The notes: generated by a model not told the origin, from the letters alone. A stretch of DNA of 22,463 bases from a virus (IMGVR_UViG_3300034108_000432:1-22463), one strand, 5' to 3'. Numbered from the stretch's first letter, positions 8,283 to 14,971 are shown. Made by a program: numbers and translations.

Positions 8283-9715
8283 TGGCTACTACAAACGGAA
8301 ATAGACAGATACTTGATTTAAAAAGATGGGAGCAAGTAACCCCGGCACCTGTAGCATCAGCAGCAGGTGCAATGATTGCATCTTCCCGGCATTTTAAGCA
8401 AAATCAGTTGTACGTGCAGGGTACTGCAACTGCATACTTATACAACCCGAATGATGATGGATGGGTGCAACTTCCTTCGCCTGCGCTTGCAGGTACTTTG
8501 GCAGCAGGGGCGGCAGGTACCGCCGGGGCATGGAGTACAGGTACAACGATTGCCGCATCGCTGACCGCAACGGCAGGTACTACCTCTACAATTACAACGA
8601 ACCAAACTATAGCCCGTTCACTTGCGGGGTATTCAATACATATCTTATCCGGCCCTAACGCCGGGGTTACGCTGCAAATCGTTTCAAATACTATCGGAAC
8701 TAACGCAGTTATAACCGTAGCTACGCAGGCATCGGCATTTTCTGCATCTACGGTATATCGTTTGTGTACGCCTGTATGGTATGTACTGGGTTCGGGTACT
8801 TTGGCATCAGGTTCATTCCGTAAGTATGACTATGCCACCAACACATGGACTACCCTATCTCAAACCGGATTAGCTGCAACTATTGCAACGGATGGCAAAC
8901 TAATAGCAACGCCTTCATGGTATGACCAAGACTATGTGGCACTTGCATCCGGTACGGCAACATCAGCAACCGCTACAACGCTTGTAAATAACACAAAGAC
9001 ATGGACTGCCTCACAATGGATTAACTCACAGGTACGCATTGTATCGGGTACAGGGGCAGGGCAACTTCGTACGATTACGGCAAACACGGCCGACACGCTC
9101 ACCGTTGCAACATGGACTACTACACCGGATGCAACCTCGGTTTATCAGATTAGCGGAAATGATAACTTCCTCTATTACATGGGGAATAACGCAGTTACCT
9201 TGTACCGCTATGATATTGGTGCGAACACATGGAGTACCTTATCTCCCACAGCAGCAAGAGCAGCAGCACCCGGAGCAGGGATGAGCGGGCATTGGATATG
9301 GGGCGTAACAAATACTGCATGGACTTCAGAATCCGCTATCATTAACGGGCGTAGATTGTATTCGTTCAGAGGTAATGCAGGTGCCGTACTTGATTACTAC
9401 GATATTGCTGCCAATACTTGGGTATCGGGTGTCACGTATGCACCTGCAACGGAAACATTCACAACGGGTACAAAGTATTCATATTATGGGGATAACATCT
9501 ACATTCAAAAGGATGCCACAAACAGATGGTTTAAGTACAATATAGCCGGCCAAGCAATGGATGGATGGAACACTATGCCTGTAGTGCAAGGTGCTGCTAT
9601 CGTTGGCGATACGGCGTTCGATGTTGAATATCAGGATGGGGCAACTATAATCTTGTACGTTTATATGTTGATGAACACATCAACTCTAATGTTCAGACAA
9701 ATGGTAATTCAATAA
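8282..9715 (+). CDS. Kelch/beta-propeller-like virion protein
   Basis: 477 residues, coupled to the previous gene by a one-base TAATG overlap. Repeated units of the form YDxxTNTWTTLSQTG, YDIGANTWSTLSP and YDIAANTWVSG, spaced through the protein (around residues 182, 310 and 375, with NPNDDGWVQLPSP near residue 57), match kelch-type blades, which build beta-propellers. Between blades lie Thr/Ala/Gly-rich inserts (for example GTLAAGAAGTAGAWSTG), one of which occurs in two related forms (GPNAGVTLQIVSNTIG and GTGAGQLRTITANTA). There is no signal peptide. Propeller proteins of this kind appear in environmental phage structural regions and are suspected of glycan or surface binding; the function here is inferred. 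Confidence 0.6.
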   Translation: MATTNGNRQILDLKRWEQVTPAPVASAAGAMIASSRHFKQNQLYVQGTATAYLYNPNDDGWVQLPSPALAGTLAAGAAGTAGAWSTGTTIAASLTATAGTTSTITTNQTIARSLAGYSIHILSGPNAGVTLQIVSNTIGTNAVITVATQASAFSASTVYRLCTPVWYVLGSGTLASGSFRKYDYATNTWTTLSQTGLAATIATDGKLIATPSWYDQDYVALASGTATSATATTLVNNTKTWTASQWINSQVRIVSGTGAGQLRTITANTADTLTVATWTTTPDATSVYQISGNDNFLYYMGNNAVTLYRYDIGANTWSTLSPTAARAAAPGAGMSGHWIWGVTNTAWTSESAIINGRRLYSFRGNAGAVLDYYDIAANTWVSGVTYAPATETFTTGTKYSYYGDNIYIQKDATNRWFKYNIAGQAMDGWNTMPVVQGAAIVGDTAFDVEYQDGATIILYVYMLMNTSTLMFRQMVIQ

Positions 9716-9716
9716 T

Positions 9717-9872
9717 ATGACACAGGCAGAAATAAAAGAAATATTAGGAAGGCAAATCAATCAACTTGAGATGCTGATTTCTGCCGCCAAGCAGAGAGGG
9801 GATTTAATGGCAGCCATACAATTAACAACTGAATTAATCGAGGCAAAGGATGCTTTTAACGCTATTACGTAA
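9717..9872 (+). CDS. Small helical protein, 51 residues
   Basis: A short gene that begins with ATG 2 bases after the kelch-like gene's stop and overlaps the next gene by 23 bases, filling an otherwise empty 134-base gap. The product (MTQAEIKEILGRQINQLEML...) is almost entirely helix-forming, rich in Ala, Glu, Lys, Gln, Ile and Leu, with heptad-like hydrophobic spacing, so a short coiled coil is likely. Tight packing in the operon supports a real gene, but I do not recognise a family. It may be a chaperone or adaptor for the neighbouring virion proteins. Confidence 0.55.
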   Translation: MTQAEIKEILGRQINQLEMLISAAKQRGDLMAAIQLTTELIEAKDAFNAIT

Positions 9873-10464
9873 TACCGGGGCGGCAGGCAATACACTTGTA
9901 GCTGATAGGGGTGAATACACCCTAACGGGTAACGTAGTAGATTTAAGGCAGGCATACCGCATAGCAGCCGTTGTAGCTGCGTTTACGCTCACAGGCAATG
10001 CCGCCACATTTACAATCGGCAAAACACTTGTAGCTGATAAGGGAACGTACACACTTACCGGAAACGATGCAGGCACAACGGCATCACGTAGAATCGCATC
10101 TGATAAAGGCACATTCGTACTAACGGCTAATGATGCAACCCTACAACGTGTTAGGGCTATTGCTGCCGAGCGTGGTACATTCGTATTAACTGGAAGGGAT
10201 GCCGACCTGGTAAAGAGTTCCACTACACCAACGCTCACGGCTGCACGGGGTACGTTTGTGCTGACCGGATCAGATGCCAATTTGTTTATACCTTTGTATC
10301 AGTTTAACGCAAACGTAACAATACAATCAGCGCAAACTACACAGGTAAATATTGTTAGTCAGCAGAATAGTACTGTTACTATTGATAACGAACAAAGCAC
10401 AACGGTAACAATACAGGAATCAAATGAGTATAACGTAACAATAACTTCAACCTTCGAATCATGA
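9850..10464 (+). CDS. Tandem-repeat beta protein of the virion region
   Basis: 204 residues. Residues about 17-146 contain six copies of a roughly 20-26-residue unit of the form ADxGTYTLTGNDAxL: DRGEYTLTGN, VAAFTLTGN, DKGTYTLTGN, DKGTFVLTAN, ERGTFVLTGR and ARGTFVLTGS. The remaining 55 residues are a different strand-rich stretch of (V/N)VTI motifs (NVTIQSAQ, STVTIDNEQ, TTVTIQES, NVTITST). Such strand-turn repeats suggest a beta-solenoid or fibre-like rod. The start overlaps the preceding small gene by 23 bases and the stop overlaps the next gene (ATGA). Similar repeat proteins occur in environmental phages; the function is unknown, probably structural. Confidence 0.6.
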   Translation: MLLTLLRNTGAAGNTLVADRGEYTLTGNVVDLRQAYRIAAVVAAFTLTGNAATFTIGKTLVADKGTYTLTGNDAGTTASRRIASDKGTFVLTANDATLQRVRAIAAERGTFVLTGRDADLVKSSTTPTLTAARGTFVLTGSDANLFIPLYQFNANVTIQSAQTTQVNIVSQQNSTVTIDNEQSTTVTIQESNEYNVTITSTFES

Positions 10465-10733
10465 TATACAACGGTACCAACGTAACTATAAAGCTAACAG
10501 AGCAAGGGGTTAATTTACACAACCCTACTTCATCTGACATTTATTATAAGAAGCCAAACGGTGAAACAGGTTCATGGGGTGCAACGATTATAGCTAACCA
10601 TGAGATAACCTACACCACAACGGTAGGCGATATTGATGTGCCAGGTGTTTGGATATTGCAGGGATTCGTTGTAAAGGCCGGGGTAACTTACAAAACTTCA
10701 ATCGCTCAAATGATTGTTGAGGCAAGTTTATGA
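10461..10733 (+). CDS. Small beta-sandwich-type virion protein
   Basis: 90 residues, with ATGA overlaps on both sides (previous stop and next start), so it is fully embedded in the operon. The pattern is strands with DIYYKKPNGETGSW, DIDVPGVWILQGFVV and a final AQMIVEASL. It resembles the small phage domains that start with 'i.v..tD.s.....i.y.kPsG..gsw' and end in 'pG.w.lq..v....', seen in BppU-like baseplate N-termini and in stand-alone minor virion proteins. There are no membrane or catalytic residues. A minor structural protein is the best reading. Confidence 0.6.
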   Translation: MIYNGTNVTIKLTEQGVNLHNPTSSDIYYKKPNGETGSWGATIIANHEITYTTTVGDIDVPGVWILQGFVVKAGVTYKTSIAQMIVEASL

Positions 10734-11710
10734 CATTATCCGACATAGCACGTTCATACAGAGATAAGTACGGTATGCAAATGCCATCGCTTAAACTTGC
10801 ACGTATAATGTATGCCGAAAATAAGCTATCATTCAAGCACGTAGAAGCAGCACGAAGTATCCTGCGTAGGATTGAGGGAAAGAATCAGAGTCCGGAAAAA
10901 GCAATCAAAACCAAATATTATATGCCGAATGACAGACCGAAGAATCCGTATAAGTTACCTGCTTCAGATGAGGCAGACTTCACACCCTACAAGATTAAAG
11001 GACACAAACGCATTTTGATATTATCCGACATCCACGTACCATATCATTCCATCGAAGCGTTAACGGCTGCATTTGATTTCGCAGTTAAGGAGAAACCGGA
11101 TGCCATACTACTGAACGGAGATACAATAGACTGCCACCGATTGAGTAGGTTTATTAAGGACCCAAAGAAGCGGAACTTTAAGCAGGAACTTGACACGTTT
11201 AAGGAACTATTTAACATTATCAAAAGCACCTTCAACTGCAAAATATACTTTAAGGTTGGCAACCATGAGGAGCGTTACGAACACTTCCTGCAAGAGAAAG
11301 CGGGGGAGTTGGTAGGGGTAGAAGAGTTTGAGTTTACCAACATACTCAAAGCAAGGGCAGAAGGAATTGAAATCATAGACAATAAACGCCCTATGCAGAT
11401 TGGGCATTTGTGGGGTATTCACGGGCATGAGTACGTAGGGGGAATATCAGCCCCGGTCAATGCTGCCAGAGGTCTATTCCTGCGATCTAAGGTATCTTGT
11501 TTTCAGGGGCATTGTCATGCTACTTCAGAACACACCGAACCGACATTAGCCGGCAAGATGGTAACCACATTCAGTATCGGTTGCCTATCGGAACTGCATC
11601 CGGCATACATGCCGCTCAATAAATGGAATCACGGGTTCGCCATTATTGATACGGATGGGGATGAATTTGAGTTCCGGAATAAGAGAATTTATAAAGGTAA
11701 AGTGCTATAA
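10730..11710 (+). CDS. Calcineurin-like metallophosphoesterase with N-terminal helical domain
   Basis: 326 residues with all five signature blocks of binuclear metallophosphoesterases: SDIHVPYHS (about 99-107, D-x-H), LNGDTIDCH (about 127-135, GD), GNHEERYEH (about 178-186, GNHE), HGHEY (about 231-235) and GHCH (about 260-263). It should hydrolyse phosphodiester or phosphomonoester bonds using two metal ions. The first 60 residues are a separate helical, basic region (SDIARSYRDKYG..., SLKLARIMYAENKLSFKHVEAARSIL) that may bind nucleic acid. The start overlaps the preceding gene (ATGA), so this enzyme is expressed with virion genes rather than with replication genes. Substrate unknown; DNA or RNA ends or a nucleotide are possibilities. 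Confidence 0.8.
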   Translation: MTLSDIARSYRDKYGMQMPSLKLARIMYAENKLSFKHVEAARSILRRIEGKNQSPEKAIKTKYYMPNDRPKNPYKLPASDEADFTPYKIKGHKRILILSDIHVPYHSIEALTAAFDFAVKEKPDAILLNGDTIDCHRLSRFIKDPKKRNFKQELDTFKELFNIIKSTFNCKIYFKVGNHEERYEHFLQEKAGELVGVEEFEFTNILKARAEGIEIIDNKRPMQIGHLWGIHGHEYVGGISAPVNAARGLFLRSKVSCFQGHCHATSEHTEPTLAGKMVTTFSIGCLSELHPAYMPLNKWNHGFAIIDTDGDEFEFRNKRIYKGKVL

Positions 11711-11711
11711 C

Positions 11712-11945
11712 ATGAAAGTAATCCACCGCAAATTAGGAAAGGAAAAAGCGTATGGATTAGCCCACATTGATAGTAATACCATTGAGATAGATAGCCGACT
11801 GAAGCCTAAGCATAAACTGGAGATAACCATTCACGAAGCGTTACACATCCTTTATCCGACTGATTCGGAAACTGCCATCGTTCGGAAATCTAAGCGACTA
11901 TGTGCCGTGCTTTGGCAGGAGGGGTATAGGAAGGTGGAGAAATGA
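11712..11945 (+). CDS. Mini-protein with HEXXH zincin motif
   Basis: 77 residues from the ATG at 11712, one base after the metallophosphoesterase stop; a longer frame from 11646 would overlap that gene by 65 bases and is less likely. The sequence has a strand-rich front (AHIDSNTIEIDSRL), then ITIHEALHILYPTDSETAI with HEALH at residues 41-45, followed by a helix (VRKSKRLCAVLWQEGYRKV). HEXXH is the zinc site of gluzincin/metzincin-type proteases; a Glu at 53 is the only candidate third ligand and is closer than usual. Phage proteins of this small size with HEALH are known but of unclear activity. It may be a minimal metalloprotease or a zinc-binding structural protein. Confidence 0.6.
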   Translation: MKVIHRKLGKEKAYGLAHIDSNTIEIDSRLKPKHKLEITIHEALHILYPTDSETAIVRKSKRLCAVLWQEGYRKVEK

Positions 11946-12019
11946 TAGGCCTTCCACCTATCCGGCAATGCTGACTTTTGTTACTGGGTGTCCGTTCATG
12001 CTATTAAAACCCACGTTTC

Positions 12020-12115
12020 TTACTTATCCTTACTCCGGTGTTTATTCTCATACTCACCGATTCTGTATGCCATGATAAGGGTTCCGAAGAACATTGCTGC
12101 AATAATGTAAATCAT
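12020..12115 (-). CDS. 31-residue membrane peptide coupled to the DnaA-like gene
   Basis: On the minus strand the DnaA-like gene ends in TTATGA, and the ATG of this frame overlaps its TGA by four bases, the typical arrangement of coupled translation. The product starts MIYIIAAMFFGTLIMAY, one clear membrane helix, and ends with a charged tail (RIGEYENKHRSKDK). It is short enough to be missed by gene finders. The ATGA overlap and clean membrane topology support a real gene; the role is unknown. It faces the late operon tail-to-tail, with about 74 bases between the two stops. Confidence 0.55.
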   Translation of the reverse strand: MIYIIAAMFFGTLIMAYRIGEYENKHRSKDK

Positions 12116-12546
12116 AATATTACGTTAAGGTTTTCAATATGTGTTTTGTACTCGTTATCAAACTTTGAGGTTAGGCTATCGTTAACCGACTTCTTAGCGT
12201 GTATAACCGTTGTATGATCACGGCTGCCGAATATACCGCCCACCTCTGATAAGGTAATCTCCGTTTGATTGAGCAAATACCACATGGTTATGTGGCGGGC
12301 TACTACGATATTTCTCATCCGGCTTTTGGATTGCATATTTTCAAATGGTATGCGGAAATAATTACTGCAAGTCTTAATTATATTATCTATTTGCAGTTTT
12401 GAGTTCAATACGATAGGTACATTCACTTTCCCTTTCATACCGGGGAGCGCAAAGTAGCTTATCCTTTGTTTTGGTGTAGTTGGCAAGTAGAGTGTAATAA
12501 AGGGGGATGCGTTTAAGCGTTCTGTTTTGAGTTTTTTGGTTAGCAT
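12112..12546 (-). CDS. Stand-alone DnaA domain IV-like DNA-binding protein
   Basis: 144 residues. Residues about 53-125 match the DNA-binding domain IV of the replication initiator DnaA: IDNIIKTCSNYFRI, then SKSRMRNIVVARHITMWYL and the signature GSRDHTTVIHA at 107-117 (DnaA consensus GGRDHTTVIHA). The AAA+ ATPase and the N-terminal DnaB-loading domains are absent; the first 50 residues are unrelated and basic. DnaA domain IV recognises DnaA boxes, so this protein could compete with or mimic host DnaA, act at the phage origin, or serve as a repressor. It is leftward, downstream of a strong terminator at 12573-12601, so it may depend on readthrough or an unseen promoter. Domain call is strong; function is inference. 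Confidence 0.85.
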   Translation of the reverse strand: MLTKKLKTERLNASPFITLYLPTTPKQRISYFALPGMKGKVNVPIVLNSKLQIDNIIKTCSNYFRIPFENMQSKSRMRNIVVARHITMWYLLNQTEITLSEVGGIFGSRDHTTVIHAKKSVNDSLTSKFDNEYKTHIENLNVIL

Positions 12547-12572
12547 GAGTCATTGTTTAAAATTGAAGTGAT

Positions 12573-12601
12573 AAAAACCCCCCGACATCGCTGCCAGGGG
12601 G
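12573..12601 (-). terminator. Strong intrinsic terminator after the leftward small-gene operon
   Basis: On the minus strand CCCCCTGGC pairs with GTCGGGGGG (9 pairs including U-G wobbles) around a 6-base loop, followed at once by TTTTT. It lies 9 bases beyond the stop of the gene at 12611-13000. The sequence is nearly the same as the terminator at 21602-21632 on the other strand, including the flank GTTTTGGTTT before the stem. Confidence 0.85.
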
Positions 12602-12610
12602 AAACCAAAA

Positions 12611-13000
12611 CTAACCATGCCCTTGTAAGTTAAGCAATTCTGCGCTGAATGGCAAGGCAAATAACTCCTGCATTAATTCCCGACTTACCAAAATTGCCCC
12701 ATTGTTGTAAGTTGACCGGATAGACTTATAAGGTATGTGCATTTCGCTAAAGTCTAAATCTTCAAGCATCCTTTCCTTTGTCGGATATTCCTCATACCGA
12801 TTGGCATTAGGACTAAAGATTTCATACACCGTGCGAATGTCTACTAACTCCGTGCGCTGCATGTAGAATTTAATCGTGTAGATAGGCTCGCCCGAATCAT
12901 CGTAGCAAACGAAAGAGTTACCTTTGCGGTCATACTGTAAGCCCGTACGCTCTGCGTATTGTTGGGCTAATTGTGGGGTTGATAGTACTACTGTTGTCAT
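12611..13000 (-). CDS. Hypothetical protein of the leftward operon
   Basis: 129 residues, third gene of a leftward operon starting near 13328; it begins 12 bases after the preceding small gene and ends just before a strong terminator. It has a short helix at the start (STPQLAQQYAERTG), a central strand region (NSFVCYDDSGEPIYTIKFYM), an acidic stretch (RYEEYPTKERMLEDLDFSEMHIPY) and a C-terminal helix (SRELMQELFALPFSAELL). No membrane segment, signal peptide or known motif is seen. I do not recognise it. Its place beside the HTH gene suggests an early or regulatory function such as host modification. Confidence 0.55.
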   Translation of the reverse strand: MTTVVLSTPQLAQQYAERTGLQYDRKGNSFVCYDDSGEPIYTIKFYMQRTELVDIRTVYEIFSPNANRYEEYPTKERMLEDLDFSEMHIPYKSIRSTYNNGAILVSRELMQELFALPFSAELLNLQGHG

Positions 13001-13012
13001 GGTTTTTGGTTT

Positions 13013-13180
13013 TTATGGTTTGAGTTTGGGTTTACATTTGAAGATGGCAACGAGATTGCCATTATAACTATCTAATCCATCTTGGAAGTTTTCAGCTAAA
13101 TAAAATCCTATATCATTAGTCCAATTAATTTGCACTAAACAAGGGAATGATTCTCCCGGGAATGAATTGTTAATTATCAT
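13013..13180 (-). CDS. Hypothetical 55-residue protein
   Basis: Minus-strand frame from ATG at 13180 to TAA at 13013. It starts 4 bases after the stop of the 47-residue gene upstream and ends 12 bases before the next start, so spacing is that of an operon. The product (MIINNSFPGESFPCLVQINW...) has Cys14 and Cys49, a central acidic/aromatic part (NDIGFYLAENFQDGLDSY) and a basic C-terminus (KCKPKLKP). No family recognised. Confidence 0.45.
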   Translation of the reverse strand: MIINNSFPGESFPCLVQINWTNDIGFYLAENFQDGLDSYNGNLVAIFKCKPKLKP

Positions 13181-13184
13181 ACAA

Positions 13185-13328
13185 TTAATATAATGAATGA
13201 ATGGTTAAAACTCCGGTGTATTTGTTATCCCTACGTATTCTAATACATTGCTTTTTTGCATCGTGCAAACTTTGTGCAAGGATAATATCTCGCAGGATGT
13301 TGTTGAAGTAGATTAGGTAGGTGTTCAT
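13185..13328 (-). CDS. Hypothetical 47-residue basic protein, first of leftward operon
   Basis: Minus-strand frame from ATG at 13328 to TAA at 13185, 4 bases ahead of the next start. A good Bacteroidota-type promoter ends only 4 bases upstream (-7 box TATCTTTG). The product (MNTYLIYFNNILRDIILAQS...) is basic in its second half (DAKKQCIRIRRDNKYTG). No family recognised. The short space between -7 box and ATG implies a leaderless or nearly leaderless transcript, or a later start. Confidence 0.45.
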   Translation of the reverse strand: MNTYLIYFNNILRDIILAQSLHDAKKQCIRIRRDNKYTGVLTIHSLY

Positions 13329-13332
13329 GTGT

Positions 13333-13365
13333 CAAAGATATAATTACATTCCAATACCACCCAAA
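13333..13365 (-). promoter_or_regulatory. Leftward promoter for the 13328 operon
   Basis: Read on the minus strand: TTTG (13362-13365), 21 bases, then TATCTTTG (13333-13340). This fits the Bacteroidota primary sigma pattern TTTG/TTG - about 20 - TAnnTTTG exactly in the -7 box. An inverted repeat (13363-13382) overlaps the -33 element and could hold an operator. Confidence 0.6.
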
Positions 13366-13382
13366 TAATTTTGGAATTATTT
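13363..13382. repeat. Perfect 8-base inverted repeat, possible operator or weak terminator
   Basis: AAATAATT and AATTATTT are separated by TTGG. The repeat covers the last codon and stop of the HTH gene and the -33 box of the next leftward promoter. Without a following U-tract it is a poor terminator, so an operator bound by the HTH protein is a reasonable alternative. Confidence 0.45.
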
Positions 13383-13559
13383 TTGCAATTTAGTTGCATT
13401 TTCCACTATCTTATTGATTTTCAGACACTCACGCTCTGATAATTCTGCCTTGCCGTTTACAAATTCGTGCAGTTTTAGTTTGCGGATGCCGGCTTTTCGC
13501 TCAATGGCAGAGAGGTTAAATACGTGTTGACCTTTGAATAGTTGTTTAAGTTGTTCCAT
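13377..13559 (-). CDS. Small HTH protein, Cro/repressor-like
   Basis: 60 residues. Residues about 14-50 (FNLSAIERKAGIRKLKLHEFVNGKAELSERECLKI) have the size and hydrophobic spacing of a Cro/CI-type helix-turn-helix: a first helix with Ala, a Gly at the turn, a basic second helix and a closing helix. It is transcribed leftward from a promoter that overlaps the rightward early promoter, so its product is well placed to control both. There is no dimerisation or protease-sensitive domain, so it resembles Cro more than CI. DNA binding is inferred from pattern only. Confidence 0.6.
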   Translation of the reverse strand: MEQLKQLFKGQHVFNLSAIERKAGIRKLKLHEFVNGKAELSERECLKINKIVENATKLQK

Positions 13560-13574
13560 AAAAATATATTTTTA

Positions 13575-13607
13575 CAAACCTACAAAATATATTTGGCAAT
13601 ATCAAAA
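13575..13607 (-). promoter_or_regulatory. Leftward promoter of the HTH gene
   Basis: Minus strand: TTTTG (13603-13607), 20 bases, TAGGTTTG (13575-13582), then 15 bases to the ATG at 13559. Exact match to TAnnTTTG with ideal spacing. It shares DNA with the rightward promoter at 13592-13623. Confidence 0.65.
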
Positions 13608-13623
13608 CTATATTCCATCTTTG
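13592..13623 (+). promoter_or_regulatory. Rightward early promoter
   Basis: TTTG (13592-13595), 20 bases, CATCTTTG (13616-13623; one mismatch to TAnnTTTG), then 19 bases to the ATG at 13643. It drives the replication/recombination genes. Its -33 box lies between the -33 and -7 elements of the divergent leftward promoter, so simultaneous use is unlikely. Confidence 0.6.
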
Positions 13624-13642
13624 ACTTCTAAAACAAAAACAC

Positions 13643-14314
13643 ATGAACATCGTAAAACACACCGCCACCGAAATAATGAGCATCGGTAAGGCGTTTGCGG
13701 AGTCTGGAATGTTTCCCGACATCAAATCCGCTGCTCAAGCAATCGTAAAAATTCAAGCAGGTGCCGAGTTGGGTATCGCACCTTTTGCGGCAATGTCCGG
13801 GATCCACATCATTAAAGGAAAGCCGACCATCGGTGCCGGTATCATGGCAAGTATGGTAAAGGCATCCGGCAAGTACAACTACCGGGTAACGGAGCAGACC
13901 GATAAAGTATGCTCCATTGATTTCTACGAGGGCAAGGAACTTATCGGAAACTCCACCTTCACCATTGAAGAAGCAAAGAAAGCCGGAACACAGAACCTGG
14001 AAAGGTTCCCCCGTAATATGCTTTTCGCACGGGCAATGTCTAACGGTGTAAAGTGGTACACTCCCGATGTATTTGCAGGGCCGGTGTACGTTCCTGAAGA
14101 AATGGAGTTCCCTACGCTGCCCGATGCCGAACCTACCAAGCGCATCCTTACCAACAATCAATTCCAGTCAGCACTTGTAAAGATTCAAGACGGCGAATGT
14201 ATCAAAGGCAGTACCGTAACCGTGTACGATTGGGTGCGTACCGAATGCCAACTGACCGAAGAACAACAATCATTATTTAACCTAATAAACTCAAACGACA
14301 ATGGAACTGATTAA
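13643..14314 (+). CDS. RecT/Red-beta-like single-strand annealing protein (putative)
   Basis: 223 residues, first gene of the early rightward operon. The pattern IVKIQAGAELGIAPFAAM, then GIHIIKGKPTIGAGIM and MVKASGKYNYRV, and later RFPRNMLFARAMSNGVKW followed by PDVFAGPVYVPEEM is one I associate with phage proteins annotated as RecT-type recombinases. These coat single-stranded DNA and anneal complementary strands during recombination and genome end repair. The short SSB-like gene 1.2 kb downstream fits that role; a partner 5'-3' exonuclease is not visible in the window, which is unusual if it works as a Red/RecET pair. The C-terminal 60 residues are less conserved and acidic. Family memory is good but not decisive. 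Confidence 0.65.
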   Translation: MNIVKHTATEIMSIGKAFAESGMFPDIKSAAQAIVKIQAGAELGIAPFAAMSGIHIIKGKPTIGAGIMASMVKASGKYNYRVTEQTDKVCSIDFYEGKELIGNSTFTIEEAKKAGTQNLERFPRNMLFARAMSNGVKWYTPDVFAGPVYVPEEMEFPTLPDAEPTKRILTNNQFQSALVKIQDGECIKGSTVTVYDWVRTECQLTEEQQSLFNLINSNDNGTD

Positions 14315-14765
14315 ATTCAACCACACAACGAAAGAAGAACGCTCACAACTTGTCCGTGAAATCTTCGATGAAGTATTAAACGGCAGAATCAACCCACTCG
14401 AACTGCACCTTCGCCTTAAATCAGCGGAGGAAGTAATTAAGCAGCTCACTGGACTTGAGCCGTACAAAGCAATCCTGTTGGATGAAGCACAGAAGCACGG
14501 CAAATCATTTAACTACCAAACTGCGAAGATAGACATCCGTGAGGTGGGGGTGAAGTATGATTATTCGGGATGTGGGAATAGTATATTGGAAAAACTATAC
14601 GAAGATAAATCATTGATTGATGAAGCAATAAAGAGTATCGAAACCTACCACAAAGGACTGCCATCCGCAGGAGTGCAAGTAGTACTATCTGAAACAGGCG
14701 AAGTTGAAACACATTATCCACCCGTTAAAACTTCTACCACATCGGTGGCGGTGACGCTTAAATAA
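14301..14765 (+). CDS. Conserved early phage protein, function unknown
   Basis: 154 residues, overlapping the RecT-like gene by 14 bases. The N-terminal 80 residues are helical and charged (EERSQLVREIFDEVLNG, LHLRLKSAEEVIKQLTG), then a motif VGVKYDYSGCGNSILEKLYEDKS leads into a second helix, and the C-terminus reads ETGEVETHYPPVKTSTTSVAVTLK. I have seen this layout, including the 'YDYSGCGN' box and the 'YPPVKSSTTSV' end, in Bacteroidota phages directly after the annealing protein. The stable pairing suggests a partner in recombination or replication, but no activity is known to me. Confidence 0.6.
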   Translation: MELIKFNHTTKEERSQLVREIFDEVLNGRINPLELHLRLKSAEEVIKQLTGLEPYKAILLDEAQKHGKSFNYQTAKIDIREVGVKYDYSGCGNSILEKLYEDKSLIDEAIKSIETYHKGLPSAGVQVVLSETGEVETHYPPVKTSTTSVAVTLK

Positions 14766-14772
14766 AAAAGTT

Positions 14773-14964
14773 ATGACAAATCCAAATGATTCAGCGACAG
14801 GTTTTGCATGGTCGCAAGAACAATCAGGAACAAGCGGTTTAACCAAACGTGAATACTTTGCAGCAATGGCTATGCAGGGATTACTATCTAATCCCAATAC
14901 AAGTTTTGAAACACGAGATGCAGTAATCATTGCCGATGCCCTAATCGCAGAACTCAACAAGTAA
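14773..14964 (+). CDS. Small conserved early phage protein
   Basis: 63 residues, 7 bases after the previous stop. It starts polar (TNPNDSATGFAWSQEQSG), then SGLTKREYFAAMAMQGLLSNPN and a C-terminal helix AVIIADALIAELNK. The 'LTKREYFAAMAMQGLL...ADALI.EL' pattern recurs in phage and prophage early regions as a protein of unknown function. There is no DNA-binding or membrane motif. Confidence 0.6.
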   Translation: MTNPNDSATGFAWSQEQSGTSGLTKREYFAAMAMQGLLSNPNTSFETRDAVIIADALIAELNK

Positions 14965-14971
14965 CACGGCA

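Noticed and set aside
8376-9284. Other plus-strand frames inside the kelch-like gene
   Set aside because: Short, Arg-rich out-of-frame readings of a repetitive gene, with no motifs or start context.
9834-10280. 148-codon minus-strand frame opposite the tandem-repeat gene
   Set aside because: Its apparent repeats mirror those of the sense gene; repeated codons make a long open antisense frame by default.
11925-11965. Inverted repeat AGGTGGA/TCCACCT at the end of the late operon as a terminator
   Set aside because: Only 7 pairs with a 14-base loop and no U-tract after it; the stem begins inside the coding sequence. Insufficient for a call.
11946-12111. Long intergenic gap between convergent operons
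   Set aside because: Most of it is filled by the 31-residue minus-strand gene (12020-12115); the remaining 74 bases show no clear element.
13628-14161. 177-codon minus-strand frame opposite the RecT-like gene
   Set aside because: It is antisense to a well-patterned protein, has many scattered Cys and His with no motif, and would need transcription against the early operon. Codon bias of the sense gene explains it.
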